From contig NZ_GG657757.1 in NCBI RefSeq assembly GCF_000158955.1, positions 6,773,834 through 6,837,833 of the forward strand: a DNA stretch of 64,000 bases, read 5' to 3'. Under the pieces are notes generated by a model. The model ran no database searches and was not told the origin of the DNA. It saw only the letters and a list, made by a program, of their open reading frames with translations. Of this stretch, positions 43,405 to 52,045 are shown piece after piece. How positions within the stretch are numbered: the stretch's first letter is position 1; every line of letters starts with the position of its first letter. Source of the DNA: Streptomyces viridochromogenes DSM 40736 (GTDB taxonomy: Bacteria > Actinomycetota > Actinomycetes > Streptomycetales > Streptomycetaceae). A program made the position numbers and the translations under genes.

Positions 43405-44289
43405 TCAAGCACGGGGCCGCGAGGGCCGGTGCCGCCAGTACTGGTGGGCTTTCAAGACTTCGTAACTCCATGTCATCTGTTGCTGGGTGGGCGTGCCGGG
43501 GCACGGCAGTCCGAGCTGTTCCGCGATGACCGGGAAACGTGGGTGCATCTGCCGGTCGCCGACCGTGACGAGCGCTGAGAGAAGGGGCTCTCCGTCCTGG
43601 CGTTCCTCGTCCACCAGCCACAGGACGACACTCTCGTCGTCCCGGTGAAGCCGCGGCAGCGCGGGGAAGCGTTTGCGCATCCGGGACCAGCTTGTGGTCG
43701 CGCCCAGGTGGGCGGTCTGTTCCAGCAGCGGCCGGAGTTCAGTCGCGATCTCCGACAGCCGGCCGGTCTCCAACTGGGGCGGCTCAGTGGTGTGAGCCGG
43801 ATTCCGCGAGCTGGAACTCGCCGCACGCAAGGAGGTGTGGTTCGCCCCGGTGACCTCAGCGGGCTTGACGACGCGGCGCGGTGCGCGGCGGCGTGCGGGC
43901 TCCTCGGCCGGTCGGGGGTTCGGCTGCACCGCGGAGGTCTGCCGGCGCGGGTCATCCTGCCGGATTCCGGCCGCTGCCCGCCGGTGCCCTTCCTCCAGCC
44001 AGGACGGGGAGTTGAGCACCTTCTTGAACGCTTGGAGTTCTTCCCGCTGCTTCCTGGTCTCGCTGGGCGGGGCCTGTGCTACCTGGGCCCACGCCAGGGC
44101 GTACAGGTCGGTCGCATCGGCCACCGCCCACCTCTCCACGGCGCGCTGGAGGTTGAGGAGGGTGTGACTCAGGCTCCGGTGGAGTTGGGCGATCTCCATG
44201 GGGGTTCGCACGGGACGCCCTGTGGTCCTGCGACGGAAGTCTGTCTGCCAGCTTGAGCCGCCGCTGAGACGTACCCGGTTCCGCGTCAA
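43405..44289 (-). CDS. Unrecognised protein with conserved C-terminal alpha/beta domain
   Basis: A 294-residue protein. The TTG start at 44289 has GGGGGA five bases before it; ATG 44199 (264 residues) has no ribosome site. The N-terminal 90 residues are helical (LHRSLSHTLLNLQRAVERWA). The middle is Arg/Pro-rich and likely disordered. The last 110 residues (TSWSRMRKRFPALPRLHRDD, ESVVLWLVDEERQDGEPLLS) form a compact domain that ends with YEVLKAHQYWRHR. I recall similar C-terminal segments in actinobacterial defence-island helicases, but I cannot name the family. It reads toward the DUF262 gene on the same strand, 257 bases away. Confidence 0.6.
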   Translation of the reverse strand: MTRNRVRLSGGSSWQTDFRRRTTGRPVRTPMEIAQLHRSLSHTLLNLQRAVERWAVADATDLYALAWAQVAQAPPSETRKQREELQAFKKVLNSPSWLEEGHRRAAAGIRQDDPRRQTSAVQPNPRPAEEPARRRAPRRVVKPAEVTGANHTSLRAASSSSRNPAHTTEPPQLETGRLSEIATELRPLLEQTAHLGATTSWSRMRKRFPALPRLHRDDESVVLWLVDEERQDGEPLLSALVTVGDRQMHPRFPVIAEQLGLPCPGTPTQQQMTWSYEVLKAHQYWRHRPSRPRA

Positions 44290-44747
44290 TTTGATCCCCC
44301 AACCAGTGACGACGCTGTTGCGACTCCTCTGCGGCCGGGACGCGAGGACCGCCCGGCGTTACGTGGTGCCCCCCCCGCTTATGCCAGTCCTCGGTCGGCG
44401 CCCGTGTCTTCCCGCCACATATCCACTGCCGTTAACCCCTACCTACGCAACACCAGGCACCGTAGGGTGGGTATGTTGGCGATGTCAACAGACTCATTCT
44501 CTAGAGTGACTTGTTGCCTAGTGCCTCTGCGGTGGGTGAAGTTGAGAGGGAGGCGGAACGCCGCCGGTGCCACCGAGCAGACAACTGGTACGAGGCATCA
44601 CTTGGGCCGTCAAGGCAAGCCGGCCCGGTACCGGACGGCCCGATACAGCGGAGTGACTCCCGGGTGCTGTGATTCAGCAGGACGGGCAATTTACCGTCTT
44701 GGTGTGGCGTCAGCCGTAGGCTTGAGCACCTTGATTCTGGGGGGACG
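44290..44747. other. 458-base divergent intergenic region
   Basis: This is the lowest-GC non-coding gap in the window. It holds the 44474 palindrome and, nearer the right gene, a CCGGTACCGG dyad (44627-44636). I see no supported ORF in it. A long leader for the gene at 44748 is possible. Confidence 0.4.
44474..44490. promoter_or_regulatory. Operator-like palindrome matching the mcrB/sigma site
   Basis: TGTTGGCGATGTCAACA is a 17-bp palindrome with one mismatched pair. Aligned with 30564-30580 (TGTTGACACTGTCAAGG) it keeps TGTTG and TGTCAA at identical spacing, 12 of the first 15 bases. It lies between the divergent genes at 44289 and 44748. A TAGAGT at 44502-44507 could be a -10 for rightward transcription. 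Confidence 0.45.
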
Positions 44748-46064
44748 ATGATCGACTATCGCAAGGCAACTAGCGTTCCGGTCTGGACGCTGGCGACACG
44801 TGATGTCCAGGTGCCGGCCGTGTTCGGGGACGGGCCGATGACGGCTGAGCGGCTGGCTGAACTGCGCAGTGTGCTGGCTGCGTTGGCCGACCAGCCGATC
44901 GCCACGCTCGAGGCGCACCCGCTGCCCGACAAGCTCGACGGCAGCCGTGGCATCCCGCTCGGTGCCGCCAGCCCCCTGGCGCAGCACCTGTCGCAGCTCA
45001 TCACCGAGTCGGCGAAGGCTTCCGCCACGGTCGCCAAGGCGACGGCCTCCGGCGAGATCCTGTGCCGCGTGGTGGTCCCGGCGAGGGTCGCCACCGAGTT
45101 GGGACAGGGGCTGGTCACCTGGATGGAGCCGAAGGGATCGACGGGCGGGTTCTACGGCGACCTCGTGCATGCGGCGACGGGCCAGATCGCCGCGAAAGCG
45201 ACCATTGTGCCGGTCAGTGGGGCAGCGGCGGCGGGCACGGTCGGCGGCGCGGGTGCGACCGCCGGCGCCGCGGCCGCGGGTGGCACGGTGCTCACCGTGG
45301 CCGCTCCGCTCGTGCTCATGGCGGTGGCCGTCGGGGTGAGCGCGCACGCCGACCGCAAGCGGCAGCAGGCCATCGCGCACATCACGGACCTGCTGGAGCA
45401 GCTTCAGGCCGACAAGCTCGACGACGAGCACAGCGCACTCAACGGCTGCCGTCCCGCCATCGACAAGGCCACGGCCATCCTGCTCGACCAGGGCAAGCTC
45501 GGTGTCTCGCTGGGACTCGACTCGGCGGTGCACACCATCGACACGGCACTGAGCAAGGCCGACATCCGTCTGGCCCGCTGGCGGAGCGCGCTCGACAAGC
45601 TGCCCGCCGGCGAGCCCGTCGAGATCGGCACGCTGACCGAGTCGTTCCCCGGCGTGGACGACCAGGGCGGCACGTTCCGCACCCACGTCGAACTGGCGCA
45701 GTTGGCCATGGCGTTGAAGCGGCGCGTCAACGTCCTCCAGGCGGTCGAGCGAGCCCAGAGCGAGCCTGACAACCTGTTCGAGAACTTCGCCCGCGCCCTC
45801 AAGGACGACGTGCGGCGTCTCGACGAGCTGGAGTCGGGCATCGCCAGTGTGCTGGTGCGCCTGTCGACGCTGGAGCTGGCGCGCCCGAACAGCAAGCGCC
45901 CCGTCTTCACGACCGGTGAGGTCGACCGGCTCCTGCGCGCGGCGTACCAGATCCGCCGCCTGGGTGACGGCGTCGCACTCAACGGCCGCCCGACGGACGT
46001 GGCGATCGAGATCGCCCGCGACCGGGACGGCTCGGTGGTGGTGTTCCCCGCGCTGCCCGCGTAG
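44748..46064 (+). CDS. Unrecognised protein with a glycine/alanine membrane-like segment
   Basis: A 438-residue protein with a GGGGGG ribosome site before ATG 44748. Residues about 150-205 are Gly/Ala-rich and hydrophobic (VGGAGATAGAAAAGGTVLTV, APLVLMAVAVGVSAHA), fitting a membrane hairpin or pore-like element. They are flanked by a helical N-terminal part and a C-terminal helical bundle (ITDLLEQLQADKLDDEHSAL ... NVLQAVERAQSEPDNLFENF). The layout is that of a membrane-acting protein with a cytosolic helical sensor. It lies inside the defence island and precedes the coiled-coil gene by 90 bases. Function unknown. Confidence 0.65.
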   Translation: MIDYRKATSVPVWTLATRDVQVPAVFGDGPMTAERLAELRSVLAALADQPIATLEAHPLPDKLDGSRGIPLGAASPLAQHLSQLITESAKASATVAKATASGEILCRVVVPARVATELGQGLVTWMEPKGSTGGFYGDLVHAATGQIAAKATIVPVSGAAAAGTVGGAGATAGAAAAGGTVLTVAAPLVLMAVAVGVSAHADRKRQQAIAHITDLLEQLQADKLDDEHSALNGCRPAIDKATAILLDQGKLGVSLGLDSAVHTIDTALSKADIRLARWRSALDKLPAGEPVEIGTLTESFPGVDDQGGTFRTHVELAQLAMALKRRVNVLQAVERAQSEPDNLFENFARALKDDVRRLDELESGIASVLVRLSTLELARPNSKRPVFTTGEVDRLLRAAYQIRRLGDGVALNGRPTDVAIEIARDRDGSVVVFPALPA

Positions 46065-46154
46065 GCGCAGGCGCGCTCGCACTCACTCCGTGATCGGTTC
46101 TGTTCGCCACCATCGGGTATTCCTCCCGTTCGTCGATCAAGCAGGAGGCCGGCA

Positions 46155-47963
46155 TTGAGACCCACTCCACTGGTGATGCCCAGCCGCAAGCCCACACCGC
46201 AGGCAATGCGTTGGGGCCGGGGCGAGTTCGTCCGAGACGAGCCGCGCGCTGAGAACCCGCTGGTCTACCGGGCGGTACTACCGATCCCCGACGACGAGCA
46301 GGAGCAGATGTTCGCCGGGGCTCGCTCGTGCTTCACCTCCTGGCTGGAGAGCAAGGGACTGGGGACGCACCTTTCCTCGGGCGTCCATCGGCTCACGGAC
46401 ACCTACACCCTCACCGTGACCGACTCCTACGACACCGACGGCCACCAGACTGCGCTGCGGCTTCGTCTACGGGAGAGCAAGGAGGACAGGCAGGAGGGGA
46501 CTTGGCAGACGACGCTCACGTCCGCTGTCGACCGTGAGTCGCAAGTGGCGTACGTCGGTGTCGACCTGGAGCACTACCCCAGTCCGGGCAGACGGCAGGT
46601 CACACCGGTCCCGCCTCGGCTCGTCCGTGAGATCCTCGATCACTTCAATGTGTCGGACGGGACGATTCGGCTCACCACAGCACCTCACCTGATCGGCCCC
46701 GACTCCGTCGGCCTGCTCACGTCCGCGCTCACCGATCCCACCCGAGAACTGCCTTTGGTCCTCGCGGCGGAGCCGCCCAACGACAATCCCGCCTGGGAAA
46801 AGCTACTGACGGGGGTCGTCAGGAATCTGGTCGGAATCGCCTCGGTGTTCCGGCTGGAACGAGAGGCCGTCTCCGCCTTCCGACAAATCGCCGGAGACCG
46901 GCACGACGTGTTCCCCGGCCAGATCCGCACCTATCTTCCGGACGTCGCCCTCGGCTCCGCCGAAGACGGTCGGCGGCACCGCCTCCTGACGTACCGGCGG
47001 CTCAGTGATCCGGAGTTCCGCAACGCAGACGTCCGGATCTCCAGGTACCCGCGCCAGCACGCTGTCACCACACCGCAGCCACCCCTGCTCGCCGAGCCCG
47101 CGTTTCCGGGCATCGAGGAGGTCCTCAAGGATCTGCGCGCGGCACGGTCCCAGACCGCTGAGTCATCGGGGAACGAGACCGTCGGCTCTCTGCGTGCCCA
47201 GCTGAACACGGCCAACGAGACGATCGACAAAGCGCTGGAAGAGCTGAGTGAGGCCGCCAGCGCCCGGGACCTGGCGGAGCGTGGCCGGCGTGCGCTCGAT
47301 GAGCAGCTGCGGGAGGCGACCGACCGCTACGAGGACGAAATCGCCGACCACGACGCCACTCAGGCACAGCTGTCCGCGATGCGCCATCAAGTGGCGGTTC
47401 TGCAGCAGCGGCTGGTGGAGGCCGGCCGGGCGGAGGACGCCTACACGCCGTCGGCGGAGGAACCGGCGCCGATGTCCTTCGCCGAACTGAACGAACGCGT
47501 GCACGAGCGTATGAGGCATCTTGTTCTGACCTACGACACGAGCAAGGCGGAGGACCTCGACGACGACATGAAGAGCTCGACCTGGGCGTCGAAGGTGTGG
47601 GACGCCCTGTTGGCGCTGGATTCGTACGGGGCGAGCAGCGCCGGCGAGCAAGGATTCGACGGAACCTTCCGGGATTTTTGCGAGGCTTCCCCTCAGGGCA
47701 TGCGCACGTATCCGGTGACGCGTGTGGCCATGGTGGAGTCCGACTCCGTGCGCAACGACAGGAAGTTCCGGCAGCAACGCCTGCTTCCTGTGCCGCTGGA
47801 GGTCGACGCCTCGGGCAAGGTGTTCATGGAAGCCCACATAAAGATCGACAACAAGGGAAGGATCGCGCCTCGCATCCACTTCTACGACGACACAGCGGGC
47901 TCGACAGGCAAGGTGATAGTCGGCTACGTGGGGCCGCATTTGTCAAACACCCGCACAAACTGA
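46155..47963 (+). CDS. Unrecognised protein with central coiled coil
   Basis: A 602-residue protein starting at TTG 46155 behind AGGAGG (46143-46148, six-base gap). The N-terminal 300 residues are mixed alpha/beta (VAYVGVDLEHYPSPGRRQVT, LPLVLAAEPPNDNPAWEKLL). Residues about 335-430 form a long coiled coil (LRAQLNTANETIDKALEELS ... QLSAMRHQVAVLQQRLVEAG). The last 150 residues are a compact domain with TYPVTRVAMVESDSVRNDRK and KVFMEAHIKIDNKGRIAPRI, ending in Asp/Gly-rich strands. I do not recognise the family. Coiled-coil spacers of this type are found in defence proteins that join a sensor to an effector. It converges with the ATP-binding protein gene. Confidence 0.65.
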   Translation: MRPTPLVMPSRKPTPQAMRWGRGEFVRDEPRAENPLVYRAVLPIPDDEQEQMFAGARSCFTSWLESKGLGTHLSSGVHRLTDTYTLTVTDSYDTDGHQTALRLRLRESKEDRQEGTWQTTLTSAVDRESQVAYVGVDLEHYPSPGRRQVTPVPPRLVREILDHFNVSDGTIRLTTAPHLIGPDSVGLLTSALTDPTRELPLVLAAEPPNDNPAWEKLLTGVVRNLVGIASVFRLEREAVSAFRQIAGDRHDVFPGQIRTYLPDVALGSAEDGRRHRLLTYRRLSDPEFRNADVRISRYPRQHAVTTPQPPLLAEPAFPGIEEVLKDLRAARSQTAESSGNETVGSLRAQLNTANETIDKALEELSEAASARDLAERGRRALDEQLREATDRYEDEIADHDATQAQLSAMRHQVAVLQQRLVEAGRAEDAYTPSAEEPAPMSFAELNERVHERMRHLVLTYDTSKAEDLDDDMKSSTWASKVWDALLALDSYGASSAGEQGFDGTFRDFCEASPQGMRTYPVTRVAMVESDSVRNDRKFRQQRLLPVPLEVDASGKVFMEAHIKIDNKGRIAPRIHFYDDTAGSTGKVIVGYVGPHLSNTRTN

Positions 47964-48042
47964 GCGCCGTGCCGAGGGTTCAAGCCACCTTGGTGGCACG
48001 TGCTTCCCTTGCGGAACTCTGCGCGTCGCGGCCCCTGCCGAT

Positions 48043-48633
48043 TCAGTCGGTCAGCGACGGCCTGCCCGATACAGATGTGATCGGCGCTGTGCCCAGATCT
48101 CTGCGCGACGGAAGTCCAGGGATGGCCGTTGCCCGCAGCGGTACGTCGCTCCCGCTGCGGAGAGGTGACCGCGGCGTTCGGGGTGACTTGGCGCGTGGGC
48201 ACGAGAGCACTGCGCGGACGGTCTTGCCGCTGGGCGGGTAGGGGACGCAGTCCCAGTGGTCGGCGAGGGCGGTGACGAGGGTCAGGCCGCGTCCGCCGGT
48301 CGGGAGGGGGTCGGGCGCGGTGTCCGTGGGGCGGGGGAGCGGGCGGAGGTCTCCGCGGGCGTCGCTGACCTCGATGCGGAGGCGGCCGGCGGCCGGGTCG
48401 AGGACGAGGGTCAGCCGGAAGCAGCGGCCGGGCACGCGGCCGTGCAGGACGGCGTTGGCGGCCAGCTCCCCGACGACGAGTTCGGCACGCTCCGTGAGGT
48501 CGTGGGACGCGCCTCGGGAGCGCAGCTCGGTCACCGCGAGGAGTCGGGCGAGCCGGGCGCCGCGCCGCGTGGACGACAGCAGCTGGGTGAAGGTCGCGAC
48601 AGGGGCGCCCACTTGGGGTGTTGCGTGGTTCAT
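48043..48633 (-). CDS. ATP-binding SpoIIAB-like protein (AbaA/WhiJ-locus type)
   Basis: A 196-residue GHKL protein: N box AELVVGELAANAVLHG, G1 IEVSDARGD, G2 GGRGLTLVTALADHW and the closing strand GKTVRAVLSC. The last 50 residues (PRAKSPRTPRSPLRSGSDVP onward) are a non-conserved tail. ATG 48633 is the start of the conserved fold. A 23-bp operator-like repeat (48680-48702) lies 46 bases upstream and is shared with the HTH-DUF5753 gene at 51155. Such kinases, HTH-DUF5753 proteins and DUF397 proteins form recurrent sets in Streptomyces (whiJ and abaA loci) linked to development and antibiotic production. Confidence 0.82.
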   Translation of the reverse strand: MNHATPQVGAPVATFTQLLSSTRRGARLARLLAVTELRSRGASHDLTERAELVVGELAANAVLHGRVPGRCFRLTLVLDPAAGRLRIEVSDARGDLRPLPRPTDTAPDPLPTGGRGLTLVTALADHWDCVPYPPSGKTVRAVLSCPRAKSPRTPRSPLRSGSDVPLRATAIPGLPSRRDLGTAPITSVSGRPSLTD

Positions 48634-48679
48634 GGCGCCAGACTGGCGGCCGGATGCGGGTGGGGGCGAGTGCCGCGCC

Positions 48680-48702
48680 CCGTACGGAGGGTAGGCGTAC
48701 GG
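48680..48702. promoter_or_regulatory. 23-bp operator-like inverted repeat, copy 1
   Basis: CCGTACG, nine bases, CGTACGG. The same half-sites and spacing occur at 51024-51046. It lies upstream of the ATP-binding protein gene and may bind the HTH-DUF5753 regulator. Confidence 0.6.
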
Positions 48703-48866
48703 ACGGGTAAGGCGGGCGGTACGCCGGATTCGCGCGATGCTGTGTGAGGAACGCGGGAAGGCGGCAGAGGGTTCCCGTGCGGTGGGTGGGGCATCGCGGT
48801 CGGTTGAGCGTGGGCGCCGATCGAGGTGGCGAGGGACTGTCGGTGGCTGGTGGCAGGATCGCCGGC

Positions 48867-49942
48867 ATGGTTTTCGTCCGTACGACTCCGCCGCGGCCTG
48901 TCGAGGTGACCGCGGTCTTTCCCGAACTGGCTCCACTGGCGCGTCCCGCGATACGGCTGCACCCCCGTCCCGGGTCGCCTTCGGTCAGGGACAGCTCGGT
49001 CGGGGGCCGTTGCTGTGGCCGGCCGAGGAGCCGTCGCCGCACTGCGAAGCCTCGCACCTGCACGGGGACAGCGGGTTCCGCCAGTCGCCGGCAGACGTAC
49101 GGCTGACGAGGCGCAGGCTGGCCCGGCTGCACCGTGATCCCCACGGTCCCGAGTTCACGCCCGAGGAGGAGGAAATCAAGGAGCGGAACGCCGCGCGGCT
49201 CGCGGAGCGATTCGACGCCGGCCCACCCCGGCCCGCGGAGTGCCCGGTGCCCCTGTTGCCCGTGGCCCAGCTGTACCTGCGCGACGTACCCCTGTTGCGG
49301 CCGCCCGGAGAGGCCGATCTGCTCCAGGTCCTCTGGTGCCCCTACGACCACGAGCCGGACTGGAAGCCCGCGACCGCGGTGTTCTGGCGTTCCGCCGCCT
49401 CGGTCGGCGATGTCCTCGCCACGCCACCGGAACCGTACGAGGTCAACTACCCGGGCTACGTACCGGAGCCGTGCCTGCTGGCACCGGAAGCGATCACCGA
49501 GTATCCCAACAGCCTTGATCGGGGTCCGGAGTTGAGGCAAGTGGTGGGGGACTGGAGCAGATGGCAGGCAGCCGGCGTGGACGTGGACGGCTCGTACGCG
49601 GAGTATCCGGCGGAGTTCTACGACGGCAATCTGGCGGACGCTCCCGGCGGAAAGGTCGGTGGCTGGCCGCCGTGGGGCCGCACCGACCCGTACCGCCGGT
49701 ACTGCGCCGTCTGCGAAGCCCAGATGGTCCCGCTGCTGACCATCGCCTCCTTCGAATGGGACGGTGGTGAGCGACGCGGCTGGGCGCCCTACGAGGACCG
49801 GGCCGGCGCCTACGCCGCCGGTCACCGCGCCGGCTTGTCCCCCGCGCAGCCGACGAAGGTGGAAGTGGGCAGGGCGGACAACATGCAGCTCTACGTCTGT
49901 CCGGCCTCTCCCGAGCATCCGCACACAGACCTGATCCAGTGA
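48867..49942 (+). pseudogene. Frameshifted gene for a conserved DUF1963-like Streptomyces protein
   Basis: The natural start is ATG 48867 (MVFVRTTPPRPVEVTAVFPE, GGCAGGA upstream), and the first 46 codons run to RDSSVGG. From the G5 run at 49002-49006 the protein continues in another frame as GPLLWPAEEPSPHCEASHLH and on to the stop at 49942 (FYDGNLADAPGGKVGGWPPW, RYCAVCEAQMVPLLTIASFE). One more base in the G run would restore a single product of about 359 residues. The spliced protein resembles DUF1963/YwqG-like proteins with a C-x2-C pair. Either a one-base deletion has inactivated it, or the G run was misread. Function unknown. Confidence 0.7.
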
Positions 49943-50060
49943 ACTGCCGTGCCTGTCAAACCTCCTGTGCGCCCACCGCCCGGCGGCCCCTCGACTCCCG
50001 GCTCGGCTCACTCACCGGAGCCGGAGCGCCTGCGCGGTACGGGAAGACCCGGGCCCCCGA

Positions 50061-50528
50061 CTATGCGCGGGGGCACGGCAGTTCGGGGGCCGTGCGGTTC
50101 GGGGAGCACGTCACCACGGCGAGGGCGAGGTAGGAGGGGCGTTCGAGGTAGCGGCCGTACGACACGTCGCCGCCCGCGTGCAGCTGTTCGGCGGCGGAGT
50201 TCACCAGCCGGGCCAGGCGCGCGGTGTCCCGGTCGTGCTCCGCGGCGAACCGGGGGGCGTACTCGGCGAGCCGCTCACCCAGCCAGGCCGCCGCCTCCTT
50301 CGCTTCCTCCCAGGTGCCCCGCACCAGCGAGCGGGGCTTGATGAGCCAGTACGCCGTCTCCAGGGGCGGGAGGTCCGACGTGCGGAACTCTGCGGCCACC
50401 AGGCGGTAGCGCTCGATCAGTTCCGGTCTGCTCCCGGCTGGCGGGGGATCGGGGTGCGGGGGCCGTCGGAGGGCCTCGTCGTCGAAGCGTGTCTTCGGGC
50501 CGGTCCAGAGGTAGGCGTGGTGGTGCAC
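50061..50528 (-). CDS. Hypothetical protein, Streptomyces-type
   Basis: A 155-residue soluble protein starting at GTG 50528 (MHHHAYLWTGPKTRFDDEAL) behind GGGAG with a seven-base gap. It contains helical segments ETAYWLIKPRSLVRGTWEEA and RLARLVNSAAEQLHAGGDVS. No motif is recognised. It sits between the frameshifted gene and a DUF397 gene, on the same strand as the latter with an 84-base gap. It may belong to the local regulatory set only by position. Confidence 0.65.
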   Translation of the reverse strand: MHHHAYLWTGPKTRFDDEALRRPPHPDPPPAGSRPELIERYRLVAAEFRTSDLPPLETAYWLIKPRSLVRGTWEEAKEAAAWLGERLAEYAPRFAAEHDRDTARLARLVNSAAEQLHAGGDVSYGRYLERPSYLALAVVTCSPNRTAPELPCPRA

Positions 50529-50612
50529 GTTCTGCTCCCGGAGTGCGGAGCGCCGACCGGACGCGGGGAGGGACCCGGTCCGGCCGGCGACAGGGGAGGG
50601 GGAGGGAGGGTG

Positions 50613-50837
50613 TCAGGCGCCGAGGCCGAAGCGGGCCGGGTCGATACCGGCGGCGTTCAGTTCCTCCGTGGTGAACCGCAGCGGTGCTGCGTCCGGCCGC
50701 TTGCTGTCGCCCAGCGCCCAGGCGTCCTCACCGATCCGGGCGAGGGTCACGCACCCTTCCGTGCAGGGGCCGCCGCACGCCTTCGTGAACGAGGCCGCGC
50801 TGATGTCGAGGGCGTACAGGTGGGTTCCGTCTTGCAT
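50613..50837 (-). CDS. DUF397-like small protein
   Basis: A 74-residue protein (MQDGTHLYALDISAASFTKA) with the DUF397-type core: a Cys-rich CGGPCTEGCVTLARI, then DAWALGDSKRPDAAPLRFTT, equivalent to the usual CVEVA-VRDSK-PLxFS strands. ATG 50837 follows GGAAGG. It faces the HTH-DUF5753 gene across a 317-base gap containing a 23-bp palindrome. DUF397 proteins partner HTH-DUF5753 regulators. Confidence 0.75.
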   Translation of the reverse strand: MQDGTHLYALDISAASFTKACGGPCTEGCVTLARIGEDAWALGDSKRPDAAPLRFTTEELNAAGIDPARFGLGA

Positions 50838-51023
50838 GACTGCACCTTCCAGCTCGTCTGACGCGGCCGAGTCCGGCCGCCGCCGCCCGTGATGGGCGGG
50901 AGTGCACGGAGGGGGCGTGCCGTCTGGGTGTTTCCGCAGGTGAGCGGTGCACACGGACGGTCGGCCTGGATCTCCGTGGTCTCAGAGTGGCGGTCGGGCC
51001 AGGGCGGGGACGAGTGTGGCACC

Positions 51024-51046
51024 CCGTACGCTGAGTCAGCGTACGG
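51024..51046. promoter_or_regulatory. 23-bp perfect palindrome, copy 2 of the shared operator
   Basis: CCGTACG, nine bases, CGTACGG, with the nine central bases (CTGAGTCAG) also symmetric, so the palindrome is perfect. It lies 108 bases before the HTH gene and 186 bases from the divergent DUF397 gene. It matches 48680-48702 in half-site and spacing. The rest of 50838-51154 holds only the short CGGTG tandem run near 51118-51137. Confidence 0.65.
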
Positions 51047-51154
51047 ACACGAAGAGTGGACGGTACGTCTGATGATCCGCCAGTCTGTGGGCGAGTGAGC
51101 GGCGTGTGGAACTGCCGTCGCGGTGCGGTGCGGTGCGGACGAAAGGGGCGGCGG

Positions 51155-52045
51155 ATGGACGTGGTCGGGGTCGAGGGGGAGGCGGCGGCCGGAAGCGCCG
51201 GCGCGCGGGCGGTTCCGGCGGGGGAGTGGGAGCGGGAGCCGCATCCGTCGGACAGCCTGCGGACGTTCGGGGCGGTCGTCCAGGCGTTGCGCGAGCATGC
51301 GGGGCTCAGCCGGGTCGACCTCGGCGCCCGGGTCCAGTACTCCAAACACACGGTTGAGTCCGTGGAGTTGGGGCGGCGGATGCCGGACGAGGCGTTCGTG
51401 GAGCGTGCGGAGGAGGCACTGGGCAACACGGGTGCGTTGCGGAAGGCGGCGCGGCATCTCACGCGGGGCGAGGCGGGGCTGGCGGCGTGGTTCCGGCGGT
51501 GGGCTCGGCTGGAGCGGGAGGCGGTGAGTCTGTGTACGTACGAGTGCCGGTTGGTTCCGGGGTTGTTGCAGTCGGAGGCGTATGCGCGGGCGGTGTTCGA
51601 GGGCACGATTCCGCTGCGTACGGACGAGGAGCTGGAAGTGCAGCTCGCCGCGCGGATGGAGCGGCAGGTGATGATGCGGGAGCGGCCGACGGTGCCGTTC
51701 AGCTTTATCGTCGAGGAGCACGTGTTCCGGCGGCAGTTCGGTGATGCCGAGGCGATGCGTGGGTTGATGGACCACGTCCTTGAGCTCACGGCTCCGCGCA
51801 ACGTGACGCTTCAGGTGGTGCCGGTGGAGGCGCGGTTGCACGCGTGCCTGGATGGCCCCCTACAGATTCTGGAGACCTCGGAGGGGCGACGGCTCGGGTA
51901 CTCCGAGGGACAGCAGAACGGTCGGCTGATCTCCGACCCGAAAGAGATGATTCTGCTCTGCCAACGCTATGACACACTGCGCTCGCAGGCCCTGAACCCG
52001 ACAGAATCCCGGGACCTGCTGGAGCGACTGCGAGGAGAGCTATGA
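51155..52045 (+). CDS. HTH (XRE) regulator with DUF5753 (WhiJ-like)
   Basis: A 296-residue protein. The HTH spans about residues 38-65 (FGAVVQALREHAGLSRVDLG, ARVQYSKHTVESVELGRRMP). DUF5753 follows with WARLEREAVSLCTYECRLVP, GLLQSEAYARAVFEG and the C-terminal VVPVEARLHACLDGPLQILE. ATG 51155 lies after AAAGGGGCGGCGG. Its stop overlaps the DUF397 gene (ATGA), the standard two-gene unit of Streptomyces whiJ-type loci. The upstream 23-bp palindrome suggests autoregulation and control of the ATP-binding protein gene at 48.6 kb. Confidence 0.9.
   Translation: MDVVGVEGEAAAGSAGARAVPAGEWEREPHPSDSLRTFGAVVQALREHAGLSRVDLGARVQYSKHTVESVELGRRMPDEAFVERAEEALGNTGALRKAARHLTRGEAGLAAWFRRWARLEREAVSLCTYECRLVPGLLQSEAYARAVFEGTIPLRTDEELEVQLAARMERQVMMRERPTVPFSFIVEEHVFRRQFGDAEAMRGLMDHVLELTAPRNVTLQVVPVEARLHACLDGPLQILETSEGRRLGYSEGQQNGRLISDPKEMILLCQRYDTLRSQALNPTESRDLLERLRGEL

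Noticed and set aside
12785..44490. Treating the GTTG...CAAC-like sites at 12781, 30564 and 44474 as one operator family
   Set aside because: The 12781 site has a different spacing and pairs instead with the 7000 site; only 30564 and 44474 align without gaps.
51118..51137. CGGTG tandem repeat before the HTH gene as a phase-variable tract
   Set aside because: Only about four short imperfect units and outside the coding region; chance is sufficient in this composition.
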